DNA from: Mucor racemosus
Lineage: Eukaryota; Mucoromycota; Mucoromycetes; Mucorales; Mucoraceae
Direction: 5' to 3'
DNA length: 64,000 bases
Assembly: GCA_027405735.1 (NCBI GenBank)
Contig: JAPEHQ010000016.1
Span: 186,001 to 250,000, forward strand
Part shown: piece after piece, positions 35,378 through 47,541 of the stretch
Layout of the letters: each line of letters begins with the position of its first letter
Position numbering within the stretch: position 1 is the first letter of the stretch
Translations under genes and position numbers: made by a program
Notes under the pieces: generated by a model
Databases searched by the model: none
What the model was told of the DNA's origin: nothing
What the model saw: the letters and a program-made list of their open reading frames with translations, nothing else

Positions 35378-36777
35378 TTAAGCGCCAACATGAAGTTGAC
35401 GAGAAAAACTATCTGATAATTGATCAGAATTAGAAGTGTTGCCACCAGATGTACTGGTGGAATTCATACGAGATGCAAAATTTTTGCCTGGTTCAGGTCC
35501 ACGGGGTTGACGAATTGGATGAATAATGTTTGAATTGGTGTTGGATGAAGAAGAAAGGACTTCAGCAGTAGTGCTTGTACTCCTGCAAAATTTGCATATA
35601 TTTAGTATATTTATAATCATCAATAAATCCAAAATTAAACTCACATCATTGACTTTCTGTAACTATCTCTCTTATTATCCATATTACCACCACCATTGTT
35701 ATTCAAGCGTTCACGACTAGGACTTGATTTCAGGTTTCCTCTAGAGTTTTTATGTTGAAGTCGAACAATTGGAGCAGGAATTGAACCTCTCTTTTCAATC
35801 AAAACTTGTCGATCAGCACCGAAACCCTCAGAATAATGAGCAAGACCTAATCTATCAGCAATTAAATGCGCATCTCTACGTTCTTTGGCAGAAAGAGTCT
35901 TTGGTAAAGCAATTTCACTGCTATTGGGATCTCCACGGAAAAGTAAAAGATAGCTATACAATTCCAATACATTGGGATCATTTAAATCCAGGGTATCTAA
36001 TAAAGAGTTAGTACTAATTTATCTACATGATTATATTGGTTTACCATCATCTGAATTATTATTATTGTTGTTGTTATTGTTATTGTTATTGTTATTGTTA
36101 TTATTATTGTTATTTGGTAATCTACGTTCAGTTTGTAAAGGTGATCCAGGTTGAGATGATGAAGAGTTGGACATTTCTCTCTCCTTCTTTCTATTGTCAT
36201 TATCCATCATATTTGGTAACATTTTTTTATATTCTACACGCAATTTACGGCCCCCTATTTCTAATCCGTTAATTGTATTAACTACAATTTCAGTTTCTTC
36301 AGGAGTTTTATAATTAGCAAAAGCAAGACCACGAAATACACCATTATCAAAATGATAGTTAAAAGCATACGCAGCTGGAACATCCATAGAAGCCTAAATT
36401 TTGTATTTTTTTTTTTTTTTTTTTAATATCATACAATCACTTTAAAGAATTATTACGTTACCAATTTACTTAAAAGAGCATCTTTCTTTACAGAAAATGG
36501 AATATTCTTGATTACAATTGCTGTTGGGATTATTTGATCATTATCTTCATTATGATTTCCTGTGGGTGAAACAGGTCGAGAAGAAGGACGAGAAGAAGGA
36601 CGAGAGGAAGGACGAGAATTAGGCAAACTAATGGTTGCATCCTAAAAAAAAATGTATTAGAGTCATTTACGCCACTCATCCGTATAGTGGGGCCATTTTT
36701 TATTATACCTTGCTATTGTTTTTACGAATTCTTCTTAATGAAGAAGGTCGAGAAAGAGGAGAGTTATTATCAGTCAT
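35378..36777 (-). CDS. PIN4: RRM RNA-binding protein of the Pin4/Cip1 family
   Basis: Cytoplasmic RNA-binding protein of the budding-yeast Pin4 / fission-yeast Cip1 type, linked to G2/M control and stress mRNA regulation. Exons are 36777-36709, 36641-36462, 36393-36045, 35996-35645 and 35582-35378, giving 384 residues. An SRPSSRPSSRPSSRP repeat precedes the RRM (TAIVIKNIPFSVKKDALLSKL, AYAFNYHFDNGVFRGLAFAN, GGRKLRVEYKKMLPNMMD), which matches Pin4 closely. An Asn run of about 20 residues, from a GTT/ATT repeat at 36056-36116, follows. The next region (LNDPNVLELYSYLLLFRGDP, RRDAHLIADRLGLAHYSEG) resembles an R3H domain. The tail is Ser/Asn-rich. The fourth intron uses donor GTGAGT. It is transcribed in the same direction as EDE1, whose ATG is 165 bp beyond its stop. 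Confidence 0.92.
36056..36116 (-). repeat. Asn-codon microsatellite inside the PIN4-type gene
   Basis: Trinucleotide tract of AAT/AAC on the coding strand encoding a run of about 20 Asn. Length is likely to vary between strains because of slippage. Confidence 0.9.
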
Positions 36778-37599
36778 ATGAGGAGTTGTTGATGTGGTCG
36801 TTATAAAAATTTATATTTTTGATATTATTTTTGTGTTTTTTTTTGCAAGAAGGAGAGAGAGCGAGAGAGAGAGGATGGTGAGGTGGGAGAAGAGGAGAGA
36901 GTGAGAGAGAATGGACAAAGAAAAGAGAAAGAAGAAAGAGATATATGAAAAATTTGGCTAGAAAAAAGAGGCTTTTAAACATTGCCCCACTCTTCACGGA
37001 GATTGGTAATAAGCAACCAATTTAACCTTGTTTCCTTTTACAAAAAGGCGCTTTCTGAAACGAATGGTGTATACAATATCGTTAAAATGTCATGATGATC
37101 TGATGTTTTTATTTCACTAATGACTACACATTACATCTTGATACATATAACAACGAAGCTGAAACTCTGATAATGTGAAGATCAAGGGATTTATCACTCA
37201 CACGCACACAACATAACGATCAAAAATAGAAGCTGGCCTATTAGGTTCAGTCAACGAATTACTGTTCAACTACAGTAACTAACAGTTGCATGGTTACACA
37301 TTTGGTTGCTAAGCAAAAACATTTGAAAATTTCACTTTTTGTGATATCAGTAACATTCTGCATTGAAAAAATTATATGCACCATAATTAAAAAGTGTATG
37401 GTTAAAAGAGATCTTTTTTTTTCTTCTTGAATTGACATGTTTGTCATTGAATTCGGCTAATTTTCTGTTTTTGCCAAGGGTATCAAGTAACAATGTGATT
37501 GGACTGCCGAAAATAACAAAAAAGATGTATGTTTATGTTGCATATTCAAAAGAATATCTTCTTTTTGTTCATATCTCTCATTTTCGTTTTATCAAATAA
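36778..37599. promoter_or_regulatory. Divergent promoter region, PIN4-type / RabGAP
   Basis: About 820 bp between two divergently transcribed start codons. The side near the PIN4-type gene is a long purine tract on + (36845-36965, GAGAGAGAGCGAGAGAG-like), pyrimidine-rich on the transcribed strand. No gene is seen. Confidence 0.5.
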
Positions 37600-40500
37600 A
37601 TGTCAGAATTTCATGCCTTTACGGCTGGTGTCCCACAAAATGTAATATATAATCTTTTGTTTTTAGGAACAATAAAAAAATTAACGTAAATCCTCTAATA
37701 GGTTTTTACATTGCCAACGCCAACTGATATCACATTAACACCATTTTGGACAACCGTATTACAAAAAGATAATTTTTTATTACAAAAGTCTTCTTCACCG
37801 GGAAATCATCTATTCCGTAATCTAGTGAGCACTATCGCTAATGTGTAAAATAAACAATAATTTCTCCTTGAAAATTGAAACTAATGTTATTTTTTTTGTA
37901 CTAGTTTCGATACCAAATTACCGCCATATCGTATTTTATTTCAAAGAGAAGTGAATACAATGTGTCTTCAGATAGCAGTAGGAGAAACTGAAAAGGCAAT
38001 TGATGCGGCATGGTTTTGGATAGAGAAAAATATGATGCCTGAGATGGAAACAATTGACCATCCACTCGAAAAAGAAAGATGGGTATCAGAAAAAATCAAC
38101 ATGATCGTTACTGAAATAGGTATATTACATAAGAAAAAATGGGAATAAATGCTATGAGCAGCTATTTAATAGATATTATTGTTAGAATCCGGTACTGATG
38201 AATTGTCATCTGATGAAAATGTTAGAAATGCTTCCAGAACATTTAGACAAATTTTCGACATTCCTCATTCTGAACGTTTTGTAAGCTGTATGTAAAAGAA
38301 TAGAATTGGATATTTTAGATTTGATCAACTGATATTATATTATTTAGATTACTCAGGTGCCTACAAGTCAAGACAAGGATGGTTGTATATTAGTGAAAAT
38401 TACATTGGATTTCATTCATTTTTACTGGGAGTAGAGACAAAAGAACTGATTGAACTGAAAGAAATACAGGAAATTAAAAAAGAGAAATCAAAGGGTATAT
38501 TTGATGATAGTTTGCGATTGATTACAAAAGATAAACAAGAATATTATCTATCCAATATGTTTAAAAGAGACGAAGTATATGATTTATTGGTTCAATTGAC
38601 AGGTCAAGCAATGCAACGATGGCTTAAAAATGCTGGAGGCGATGCGCCAGGGCAATCTACCGATGCAGCATTCACAGCTGCCGAATTAAGCAGTAAGCGT
38701 AGCATGCAAGAAATTCATCGTTTAGCCGAAAGTCGAGCTCCTCATCATCAATTAGTCAGTCCATTAAAGCAAGATTTAGCAGCACAAAAGAGAAACAATG
38801 CTTATTGCGCTCGATTTAAACTTCCAGCAGATCAATATCTTATCAATGGTTTAGATGCTACGTATTCCAAAGATGCGTCTCATGATCGAGACCCTCATTT
38901 CCTATCACAAGTACCTCCTGGAGTAGTTCATTTAATAGGAAGAGTATACCTATCGCAAACATTTCTAGCATTTGAATCTGAAGATCGATTACCAGTGCCA
39001 CAACACAATTTACCTGTTTGTAAAGCAGTATTTCCGTTGTATACTATTAAACGAGTAGAAAGACTGAATAAAGGTGCATATACATCAGGTGTAGCTATCA
39101 CAACATGGCATAAAATGGAACACGATTTTTTTCTGCATGTAGGTTAGTTTGTACATAAACGAACGAAAATTTAACAAACAGTTACTTGCAGGCCGAGAAG
39201 AATGCATGTGAACAGTTTTGTGAAACGTTAAAAGAATTGCTTCTCAAGCAGATCCCCTCATTTAAAAAAGTCAAACCATTTATGGCTACATGCGAGTCTG
39301 AACAGATATTCCAAACTGACAATTTGATTGACACTAAAGTGCATATAGGGGGCTTAGGTTTGGAATTTGGATATCCTGAAAACTCTAAAAAGTCCAAAGA
39401 CAAGAGTAAAACTAAACTATGGAAGCTTTATTTTCAAGAAAATGGTAGGAATTTAACAATGGTAAAATTGCCAACATTTGGTAAACTGGTTCGTGTGGGA
39501 TTACCTAATTCTTTGAGAGGAGAAATTTGGGAAGCATCTTCTGGCGCCATGTATTTACGATTTGCAAATCAAGGATTATACCAAGAAATTCTAGACAAAT
39601 ACAAGGATCAAAAATCTACATCCACAGAAGAAATTGAAAAGGATTTAAATAGATCACTTCCCGAGTATCCAGGATATCAATCTCCTGAGGGTATTAACCG
39701 TTTACGTAGAGTATTAACAGCTTATGCTTGGAATAACCCTGAACTAGGTTATTGTCAAGCAATGAACATTGTAGTTTCTGCATTGCTAATTTACACTACG
39801 GAAGAACAGGCATTTTGGATCCTGCATATTTTGGTGGATCGGTTTTTTCCCGGTTATTACAGCACAAATATGTATGGTGCCTTGCTCGATCAAATCACCT
39901 TTGAACAATTGGTAGAAAAGACAATGCCTATTCTGTGGAATCATTTTAAACGCACAAATGTAGAATTATCTGTTGCTTGTCTTCCTTGGTTCTTGAGTTT
40001 ATACATTAATTCAATGCCCCTGGAATTTGCTGTTAGAGTTTTAGATATTTTGTTTATGGAGGGCCCTCGAATTTTGTTCCAGATTGGGTATGTGTGTGAT
40101 ACTTCATATATAAGGACTAATAGACTAATATGATTTAATAGATTAGGTAAATTATTACAATGCATGATAGTACACTTCGTTTTTGTTAACGTTAAAACAT
40201 TATAGCCATCTTGAAAGTAAATGGTGAAGAACTTTTGGAAACTAGAGATGATGGTGGATTTTTAGATATTTTCAAGGCATTTTTCCAATATATTGGGCAG
40301 AAAGAAGAAGTAGGTAATGGAGATCAGCATATCAAGATAACTGTAAGTGTGATATACAAATTTGAAAGATTGATTTGCATACTCATTATATTTATATAGA
40401 AATTCAATGAAATGATGCTCATTGCTGTAAGTAAAGCAAATACTAAATCATTTCAAATTGGTTATTTATCATATGTTTTCATTATAGTATCGTGAGTTCT

Positions 40501-41631
40501 CTTTGGTAACCAACGAAATGATTCTTGAGCTTCGCAGCCAAAACCAATTGAAAGTTGGTGCTGGTATCGAGTCATTCACAAAGCGAACTGTCATTCGTAA
40601 TTTAAAAGACACTGCCATGTTTAGCAAAGAAGATGTTGCTATTTTATATGACAAATATTTCGGTGCCTTATATTATGCAAATCACGAAGCCCAATCAGAA
40701 TCTAAAATGAATAGAGAGGTGTTTCAAAGCATGCTTTCTTCAATGACAGTGTGGGCAAAGATGAAGCACAATACAGATAACATAGATATCAATGCAGCAA
40801 ATAGCGTTTGCAGTAATTTTATCGATAGAATTTATGCCTTATTTACTGAAAACTCGCCAGATAAATTACTTGATTTCCAAATGGTTATCTTGGGCATGAA
40901 TGAGATTTTGCATGGAGTAAGGTTTTAATTGATATAGAATAGACAATATCACTAATACTAGAAAATAGGATCTCATGTCACATATGGATTGGTTTTTTAA
41001 CCTGTACGATAAAGACAAAGACGGTATACTAAGAAGCCAAGACATTATCAACATGAGCAAAGAGTTTTATTGGTTATTGAGCATTTTAAAAGACACAGAT
41101 ATCGCATGGGATGCAGTAACAAGTCTTGTAGTTCATAGCTGTGAACAATCTGACCTTGCCAAAGGAGATCAACCCGATGAAGCAACCCTAAAACATCGTT
41201 TAGCTGATTTAACCATGACAGCAGATGGGATTTCATTCCATGGACGTATCAAACAATTAGAAAATTCCATGTTGGCCGATATTGTTGACATCACAATACC
41301 CTCTTTTAGAATGGTTGTCTTGACAAATGAATCCTTGGAAATGTTGTTTGATCATGGATTTACAAATAGTTTCAAGGTGGTTAAATCTGCTTCAGATCGT
41401 CAAAAGAGCTTGGGTCGTGAAGTATTTGAAAACTTGTTTGCTGATGGTCAAAAACTTGCTAAAGATGTACCAGCTGCTCAACAAAATCCTTCGCCGACAT
41501 TGTCTAGTCCTACTAACCATACAAGAAATAGATCACCATCGTCAGCTTCTACGGTTTCGACTGATAAAAAGACAAAAGAAGAGGCAGAGGTGGATACACT
41601 TATGGATGAATGGGACCATTTTGATATTTAA
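37600..41631 (+). CDS. GRAM/TBC/EF-hand RabGAP (Gyp2/Mdr1, TBC1D8/9-like)
   Basis: GTPase-activating protein for Rab GTPases in membrane traffic. Eleven exons keep one frame for 1149 residues: 37600-37641, 37702-37844, 37905-38119, 38186-38287, 38348-39138, 39192-40087, 40142-40146, 40206-40342, 40400-40426, 40488-40916, 40969-41631. Two GRAM domains are visible (VSYYSGAYKSRQGWLYIS; GVVHLIGRVYLSQTFLAFES). The TBC domain has GLPNSLRGEIWEASSGAM with its catalytic Arg, YCQAMNIVVSALL with its catalytic Gln, and IGLAILK. An EF-hand follows (NLYDKDKDGILRSQDIINM). Donors of exons 2 and 4 were set by frame and family match: the nearer GTGAGC (37825) and GTAAGC (38281) would shift the frame. The 5-nt seventh exon restores QIGLAILK. 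The tail is acidic (EWDHFDI). Confidence 0.92.
40142..40146 (+). other. 5-nt microexon (ATTAG) of the RabGAP gene
   Basis: Exon 6 ends ...CAG ATT GG before GTATGT (40088); exon 8 starts CC ATC TTG AAA after TTATAG (40205). Direct joining breaks the frame. The five bases ATTAG sit between TTTAATAG and GTAAATTA; adding them gives GGA TTA GCC ATC TTG, that is G-L-A-I-L, the conserved TBC sequence. Flanking introns would be 54 bp (40088-40141) and 59 bp (40147-40205). Confidence 0.8.
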
Positions 41632-42019
41632 TGTTGGTCATGGATGCATTGTTCTTTTTTCCATTTCAAAGTTTTACGACTTATTTTATATATTATTATT
41701 AATCTAAAGAAATAAATCATTTCATAAACGACGATGTTAGACGTTCAAATAGTCTATTTAATTTAGTGTTTCTCATATGATAGAATCACAGGTATTCATT
41801 ACTATTCTTTGTATGATGCTGCCTTTCAAAGTGAAAATTAATCATACGAATAAAAAAAAAGGTCGAATCATTTTTGATTGTTATAATGGAAATTTGATGC
41901 AGGAAATCATGATTTTATATTACTCATCATTCAACATAATAAATGGTAAATTAGTTTGGCTCTCTGAATGATTAGGTGCAATTCTCAACTCTAAATCGAA
42001 CTGCATTATTCTTGAATAG
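41632..42019. other. 3' flank of the RabGAP gene
   Basis: About 390 bp of AT-rich DNA with AATAAA at 41710-41715 (AAGAAATAAATC context), a plausible polyadenylation region. No gene seen. Confidence 0.5.
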
Positions 42020-43190
42020 TTGAAAACAAGTAAAATTTACTGCTTTTCCCCTGAAAACTGGGTCTCATTTTTCATCGCTGCTCTACTTTTTTTTTCACTA
42101 AATAACACCAAGAAAAAATTATATGCCAATGTACCTGAGATGTTCAGCTTTAATCCAAAAACAAGTATCCGGAAATATCCTATTTTTTGCAGTTGGTATT
42201 AATTTTTCAGTGCTAAGGTTTCAGATTTTTTACGCGTATTTCACTGCTAATGGATTGAAAACTTTAGGGCTTCATATCTCCAGAAAAAATTAAGCTATAC
42301 TAACACTTTTTAATAATAAAACTTAGTTGTTTTAAAGCGTTCTATAACATGTTTTAATATAAAAAAATTCTGAGCACTTTTATTTTTTTTTATTTTTTTT
42401 TGGCATTTCTATTGTAGGTTTCAAAATATTGGTTAAATTGAGCAATATTTTTTTTGCATTCATGTCATTAAGCTCATTAAGCTCTCTCGGATCCAATTTA
42501 GATCTTTTCAAAATATTAATTTTTCATGGAGATAGCCTCAAAAATGTGTTCAAAAAGGTACCTCCATTTCTGGCGTCCATTTTCCCCTTGAATACCCTCA
42601 TCCCAAATTCTGAATCTAAAAAAAATTTGGACAAAAATCTTGATTTCTCTATGAGAAATGCAGCTAAAAAGTTTACTAATAGCTTGATCGATAGATAATT
42701 TTTTTGCGCATTATTCTCATTATTTATATTTAAAACATGCTTATAAAAAGTGATGTGTATCTTCAAAAAACCTCAAAAATTTTAACTGCATTTTGTGCAA
42801 AATTTAATGTGAAGAATTTGTTCAAATTTTATTTGGATAGATGTAGAATTTAAAACTTTACAAAAAACATTTAATGCGCTAGGTTAACTTACTTTTCAGT
42901 TCATGAGTATTTAAACGATTTTGTTTTTTGGATCATTTTCTCGTCGATTTTACACGGATCGATTTTGAAACTCAGTTACTATAGGGTTAAGCTGTAATAT
43001 GAAATATTTTTTCATTATCTCGACGAAAAATTCATATTTTTTGCTGAAACAAAAAATGCAGCGTAGCTTGGAGTTGTATCTACCTTGTGAATACAAAAAA
43101 ATAACACCCTAATTTAAGTACTCAATTTTTTACAATCGATTTTAGCTCAACTTTGGTCAATGTTAAGCTAGTAGTAGTACAATGTGATTC
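42020..43190 (-). repeat. Dispersed 1.4-kb repeat family, copy D (inverted)
   Basis: Reverse-complement copy. It begins near 42020 with sequence equivalent to the late part of copies B, C and E (TGAAAACTGGGTCTCATTTTTC is the complement of GAG.CCTAGTTTT.AAGG) and lacks the last 100 bp. It runs to GTACAATGTGATTC at about 43190, the equivalent of the copy B/C start. No nested insertions. An open minus-strand frame at 42524-42766 includes FGMRVFKGKMDARNGG, matching the frame in copies A, B and E. Confidence 0.85.
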
Positions 43191-44684
43191 ACACCTATTT
43201 CTTTCAAGACCTTTAGTATCCAACACTGATTTGAGCAACTGTACATAAAAATTACCGGAGAAAATACCAGAAAATTGTAAACTTTTGTTTCTTGGATGAG
43301 TTACTTTATTATGTGGTCTGTAGTTAATATATTTTTTTTTAAAAAAAAGGAAGCGCCATCTACTGGACAATTTTCAAAGTTTTATAAAATGTAAGTATTT
43401 AATGGAATTATTAATAAAACAAGATTCCAAGCTAGATTATTGTTGGGTTAAAGGTATTATGGGTCTAAAGTCTTCAAAAATGATAGAGATAACAATGATC
43501 ATTGAACATTATGTGATGTGGCGAAAGAAATTTATGAGCAAAAAATTACATCGAGGAAGCGAAATATATTAGCTACCAATTGGTACCAATATATAAGCAT
43601 TATTTTTATACTACAACCCTTTCATGGGCTCTTGAAAATCTGGTGAAGAAGGAGAGAAAAATTTCTATACTTTGTTGAAACTCGAATATGTTTTGTATTA
43701 GTAAAGTTTCATCAACAAATATGTAGCATTAACTTATTTTTTCTTGAGATATCATCGATCAAAACCTCGAATTTCAGCAGTAGAATTTCATGCCTATCCT
43801 TAAAAATTTATTCTGACTCATGATGTACGCTATACAAACAATAATATGTTGGCATTTCAGACGCCTTTACTTATTATTGTTTTATAATCATTTCAGACTT
43901 TCAAAATGTCCATCTTTAGACAAAAATAACATTTCAGGCCCGGTTGCAAAGTATTACACTTGCCCTTACATACACATCGGCTTTTCAGTAACAATAACTT
44001 GATGCTGTATCATATCCTACTACGATCAAAAGAAGGTATTTTCGTAAGCTATCCCATATATTCAGAAAATATGTGTACAAATCTGAATCATAAATTGAAA
44101 AAGGGGTAAATATGATCGCTAAACTGATAACTTACAGTTTTTAGCCGAGAAATGAGGTATTTAATTTATATATAAAACAGATAAAATTCCTCGTTTCCAG
44201 TGCATCAAATTGTTCATTTAGTAATTTCGTAACTTTTTGGCGGGTAAACTTGTATATATCTACAATTTTATTCTTTTGAAATGCTTCCAAAGAATTCTTG
44301 CTCAACTCAATTTAGAGACAATTTTGCGTAAACAATTAATGAATCTATTTCTAAACTATTGCACTGTTTACTAAATGTATACATTTGTAGCGAAATCTAA
44401 ACTGATATGCTATAATGTAATATACGAAATCATAGGTAGCTGAAGTGATTTTCAAGGAGTAAAAATGATCTGAATAGTATAAATTTAATCTAAATTCAAG
44501 TTTGAAATGATAATAGTATATGTGTACTTTGAAAAAAGTTATTTTACTATCCACAATGCTGTCAAAGGTTAAAATGCGGCTTATGCTACTTCAAGTAAGT
44601 AAACATTGCGCGACAAATCACGAAGTTCGCGGTTGATAAATCCAGTTTTTCATTTCGTTCTCTTTTTTTTATAGAACCAACATT
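43191..44684. other. Gap upstream of DCC1, no gene seen
   Basis: About 1.5 kb of AT-rich DNA without recognised genes or element ends. The last 80 bp before DCC1 include GCGCGACAAATCACGAAG near 44610, a GC-rich island in otherwise AT-rich DNA that could hold an MBF/E2F-like GCGCG core, in keeping with an S-phase gene; this is a weak inference. Confidence 0.4.
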
Positions 44685-45127
44685 ATGGCTTCCTCCAAAC
44701 TTGTATATAAAGACAAATTCGAAAAGAATTCTTATGCATTGATTGAACTCGGTACAGCTGAATTAATAGAAGCATTTGAATCTAGTAGCAAGTAAGTATT
44801 AGATACAATTTATGTATGTCTCTATTTATTAATTGTATATTAGTATTGTTATTAAAGGTCTTGCAGATGATGAAGCTGTACTATGTACAGAATCAAAGAC
44901 ATTTATCGTACGACAAGTCAATACATCCAATTCTCTGGTATTAATCAACAAAGACCCCATATCAGACCAACATATTGTACACGATGATATTTCTAGCACG
45001 ATCGAATTATTACCTTGTGTTGCTCGCCTTGGTCGTATCGATGAGCTTTTGAGAGACTCTAGTTATTCTGGTCACGAGAACGAACGAGAGATTATCAACA
45101 ACAAGGTAGGAAAACAAGAGATTGTTC

Positions 45128-45163
<36 letters not shown>

Positions 45164-45989
45164 GCATTGACATTGCTTCTCTATTAGACATTATATACAT
45201 ATCACGATCTATTGTCTGTTGTTCAAGCAAGTGAATTTGAATTATTGGATGGTTTAGAAGCAAGATCAGCATTTCAGATTGACGGATATTATAGATTATT
45301 CGATAGAGCTTATTTATACCATCTTTTCGATTTGCTTGTTACTAATGCCACTGTACACAGTTATGATTTCAAAGAAATGTCACTTAAACAAGCCAAATTA
45401 TGTATTACAGAAGAAATGAATGCAGTTGATCAAGAAGATAGCATTCCAGACCAGGTCGTCATTGCATGCATTAATGCATTTGTAACTGACCATGTTGATA
45501 TCAACGATGAAAATAAAGTATTAACATTTGATCAAGCAAAGATTTGTCGATTCTTGGGTGAATGGTTATTGAGTAACCCTCGAGTAAGTGAAATATTTGA
45601 CATGATTTTCAAAATAGAAACTAACCCTGCTCGAAAAGAACAAACGTTGGGAATTAAATGATTTCTTGGAGATGTGGAATAGACTTGGTTACGATATTTT
45701 CATACCTAAATTAGAGTATATCGATGGATTATACATGATGCATGAAACCAAGAAATTACAATACACTGAAAAGTATATTCAATATTTTCCTATATCCGAA
45801 TTATCAACAGACCCACCACAAAGATTTGCATCGTTATTTGCAGAAAAACCATTATGGACATCTGAAGAAATTACGCCCTTTTTAATGGATTTAGCACCTA
45901 AAAAGAAAGACAGAGAACTCTTATTACTTAAATTCGCTCGTACGCATAAACAACAAAATACAATGCTTTATGGAAGTAGAATAAAATAA
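44685..45989 (+). CDS. DCC1: Sister-chromatid cohesion factor DCC1 (DSCC1)
   Basis: Subunit of the alternative clamp loader Ctf18-RFC (with Ctf8), acting at replication forks in PCNA loading and cohesion. Exons are 44685-44791, 44844-45105, 45188-45583 and 45618-45989, giving 378 residues, the usual length. The N-terminal part has YALIELGTAELIEAFESSS and IKGLADDEAVLCTESKTFIV with VNTSNSLVLI, matching the Dcc1 signature. The C-terminal winged-helix region has WELNDFLEMWNRLGYDIF, YFPISELSTDPPQRFASLF and WTSEEITPFLMDL. The last intron is only 34 bp (45584-45617); its acceptor restores KLTLLEKNKRWELND. Intron 2 contains a (TA)15 tract. The stop lies 11 bp from the stop of the convergent gene. Confidence 0.93.
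45131..45160. repeat. (TA)15 microsatellite in DCC1 intron 2
   Basis: Uninterrupted TA run about 25 bp after the intron donor. Likely length-polymorphic; no function inferred. Confidence 0.95.
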
Positions 45990-46000
45990 AGATTTATTTT

Positions 46001-46828
46001 TTAACGACGATGATAATAACGTTCAGCCATAATGGCTACATCACTGTATTCCTTCCGGTATTCCCAAGTAATATCATATCTCGATAATCTTGAACAAATT
46101 TCTTGTAAATCGCATAACCAAGAAGTGTCCATAAGCGAGTTCCAATATTGGTCGCTTCCACCATTGTTATAATTGAAATTCTTTAGAACGCTTGATATTT
46201 CAAGAATGAGAGTTCTCCCAAATTTTGCATGGTAAAATATATGTTGACGAACTTCAGAAGGGGCTAATAAGCTCTCCTGAGCTATTATGATAAGACCAAA
46301 TAAAGTCAAAAATGATTGATCTGATTGAACATGTAGCGATCGAACCATTTGCTGTAATGCATCTGCAGTTTCACCCGCTCTACCGAATTGTTCACTTGGT
46401 CTTTGGTTATCTAATTCATGAGCTATTGATCTTGATTTCGTTTGAATGGATTTCAATTTCTCGATTTCAATATTCGGAGTGATTCTCTTCTTCTTTCTGT
46501 AGTTTTTTTCATAATGTCTAATGTAAATACCATCGGCAACTTGAGGATAATCGGCAATTGTAGTAGTTAGGATTTGGCACAAAGCCATCTTTGACAATCT
46601 GCTCAACCAATCTTGGATTTCCATTTGATCATCTTGCTCTTCTTGCAAGACAAAGGCAGAAGATGATAGTAATTGGCATTTCTCTTCTTTATCTGCTGCT
46701 ACCGCTGACGATAATGCTTTTTGCTCCTGTTGTGTTTGTTGTTGCTGTTGTAGTTGTAATTGATGTTGGTTTATTGGTATAATGCCAATAAGTGATAATA
46801 AATAAGTTAGTACGCTATTGCTTGACAT
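46001..46828 (-). CDS. Unrecognised 275-residue protein, Q-rich N-terminus
   Basis: Single-exon frame starting at ATG 46828. The N-terminus is mildly hydrophobic (VLTYLLSLIGIIPI) followed by a Gln-rich run (LQLQQQQQTQQEQ). The rest is an ordinary globular, helix-rich sequence: QDWLSRLSKMALCQILTTTI, a basic patch YRKKKRI, SEQFGRAGETADALQQMV, FLTLFGLIIIAQESLLAPSE and a C-terminal YSDVAIMAERYYHRR. The composition and lack of stops argue that it is real. I do not recognise the family. It is convergent with DCC1 (11-bp gap) and divergent from the RING/TRAF-type gene. Confidence 0.75.
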   Translation of the reverse strand: MSSNSVLTYLLSLIGIIPINQHQLQLQQQQQTQQEQKALSSAVAADKEEKCQLLSSSAFVLQEEQDDQMEIQDWLSRLSKMALCQILTTTIADYPQVADGIYIRHYEKNYRKKKRITPNIEIEKLKSIQTKSRSIAHELDNQRPSEQFGRAGETADALQQMVRSLHVQSDQSFLTLFGLIIIAQESLLAPSEVRQHIFYHAKFGRTLILEISSVLKNFNYNNGGSDQYWNSLMDTSWLCDLQEICSRLSRYDITWEYRKEYSDVAIMAERYYHRR

Positions 46829-47541
46829 GTATTTTCTGCTTTTTTTGCGAGATTTTTAATTAATTTATTCGTTTTTTTTTAACTGTTGGATATAAAGATG
46901 TTGTTGATTGAAAAAAATTAGTGCAAGAAATCGACATAATTGATTCTTTAAACTTGAATTTCTCTTTTTCTCTTGTTAATTTCCTTTCTTTTCGTTTAAT
47001 TAAAAAGAAGAGAAAGGCGTAATATATTTTTTTTTCGCTTTTTCTGATAGATTAGATACTTTGTTGTAATGTATTTTTTCTTTTTTGGGTGTGTGAGAAA
47101 AAAAAAAGAGAAAGAAAAAAGAAAAAAGGGGGGTAATCCAACCTCTTACAAGTGGCGTGTATTTAAATAGGTCATTTGTTGAGGTCATGTGTTGCATGTA
47201 TACTTTTTGATGATGTTACCCGACATTTTCCGTTGTATATAGTAATGTGCCCCTTAAATCATTATCAACTGATTCGTTCATGGCTGCAGCAGCTGACTAA
47301 TGATGAAGGTTTTATTGATGATGGTGATGACAACAATCTCAAATTTCAATGTCGATCAAAACCTGTGCTTTGCTGTGTTTGTATTGCATAATACAAATTG
47401 CCTGTTTAAAGTGTGGACGCGTTATGAAGACAGTTCCGAAAATGGCGCTTGAAGGCGCGCGCGTTGTTTTTGTTGAATAAGGGCATTCCAATTCAAATTT
47501 CTTGTACCCTTCCCTTTTTCTTTTTTAATTCTTTTTATACA
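46829..47541. promoter_or_regulatory. Divergent promoter region
   Basis: About 710 bp between the unrecognised gene (-) and the RING/TRAF-type gene (+). It holds a strong purine tract on + (47098-47132, A/G only, ending GGGGGG) and pyrimidine runs around 46961-46997 and 47030-47085. A GC-rich GGCGCGCGCGTTG lies at about 47453-47465, 77 bp before the downstream ATG. No gene is seen. Confidence 0.5.

Noticed and set aside
35997..36272. Poly-Leu/poly-Cys/poly-Thr frames around 36055-36116
   Set aside because: They are alternative readings of the GTT/ATT microsatellite that encodes the Asn run of the PIN4-type gene.
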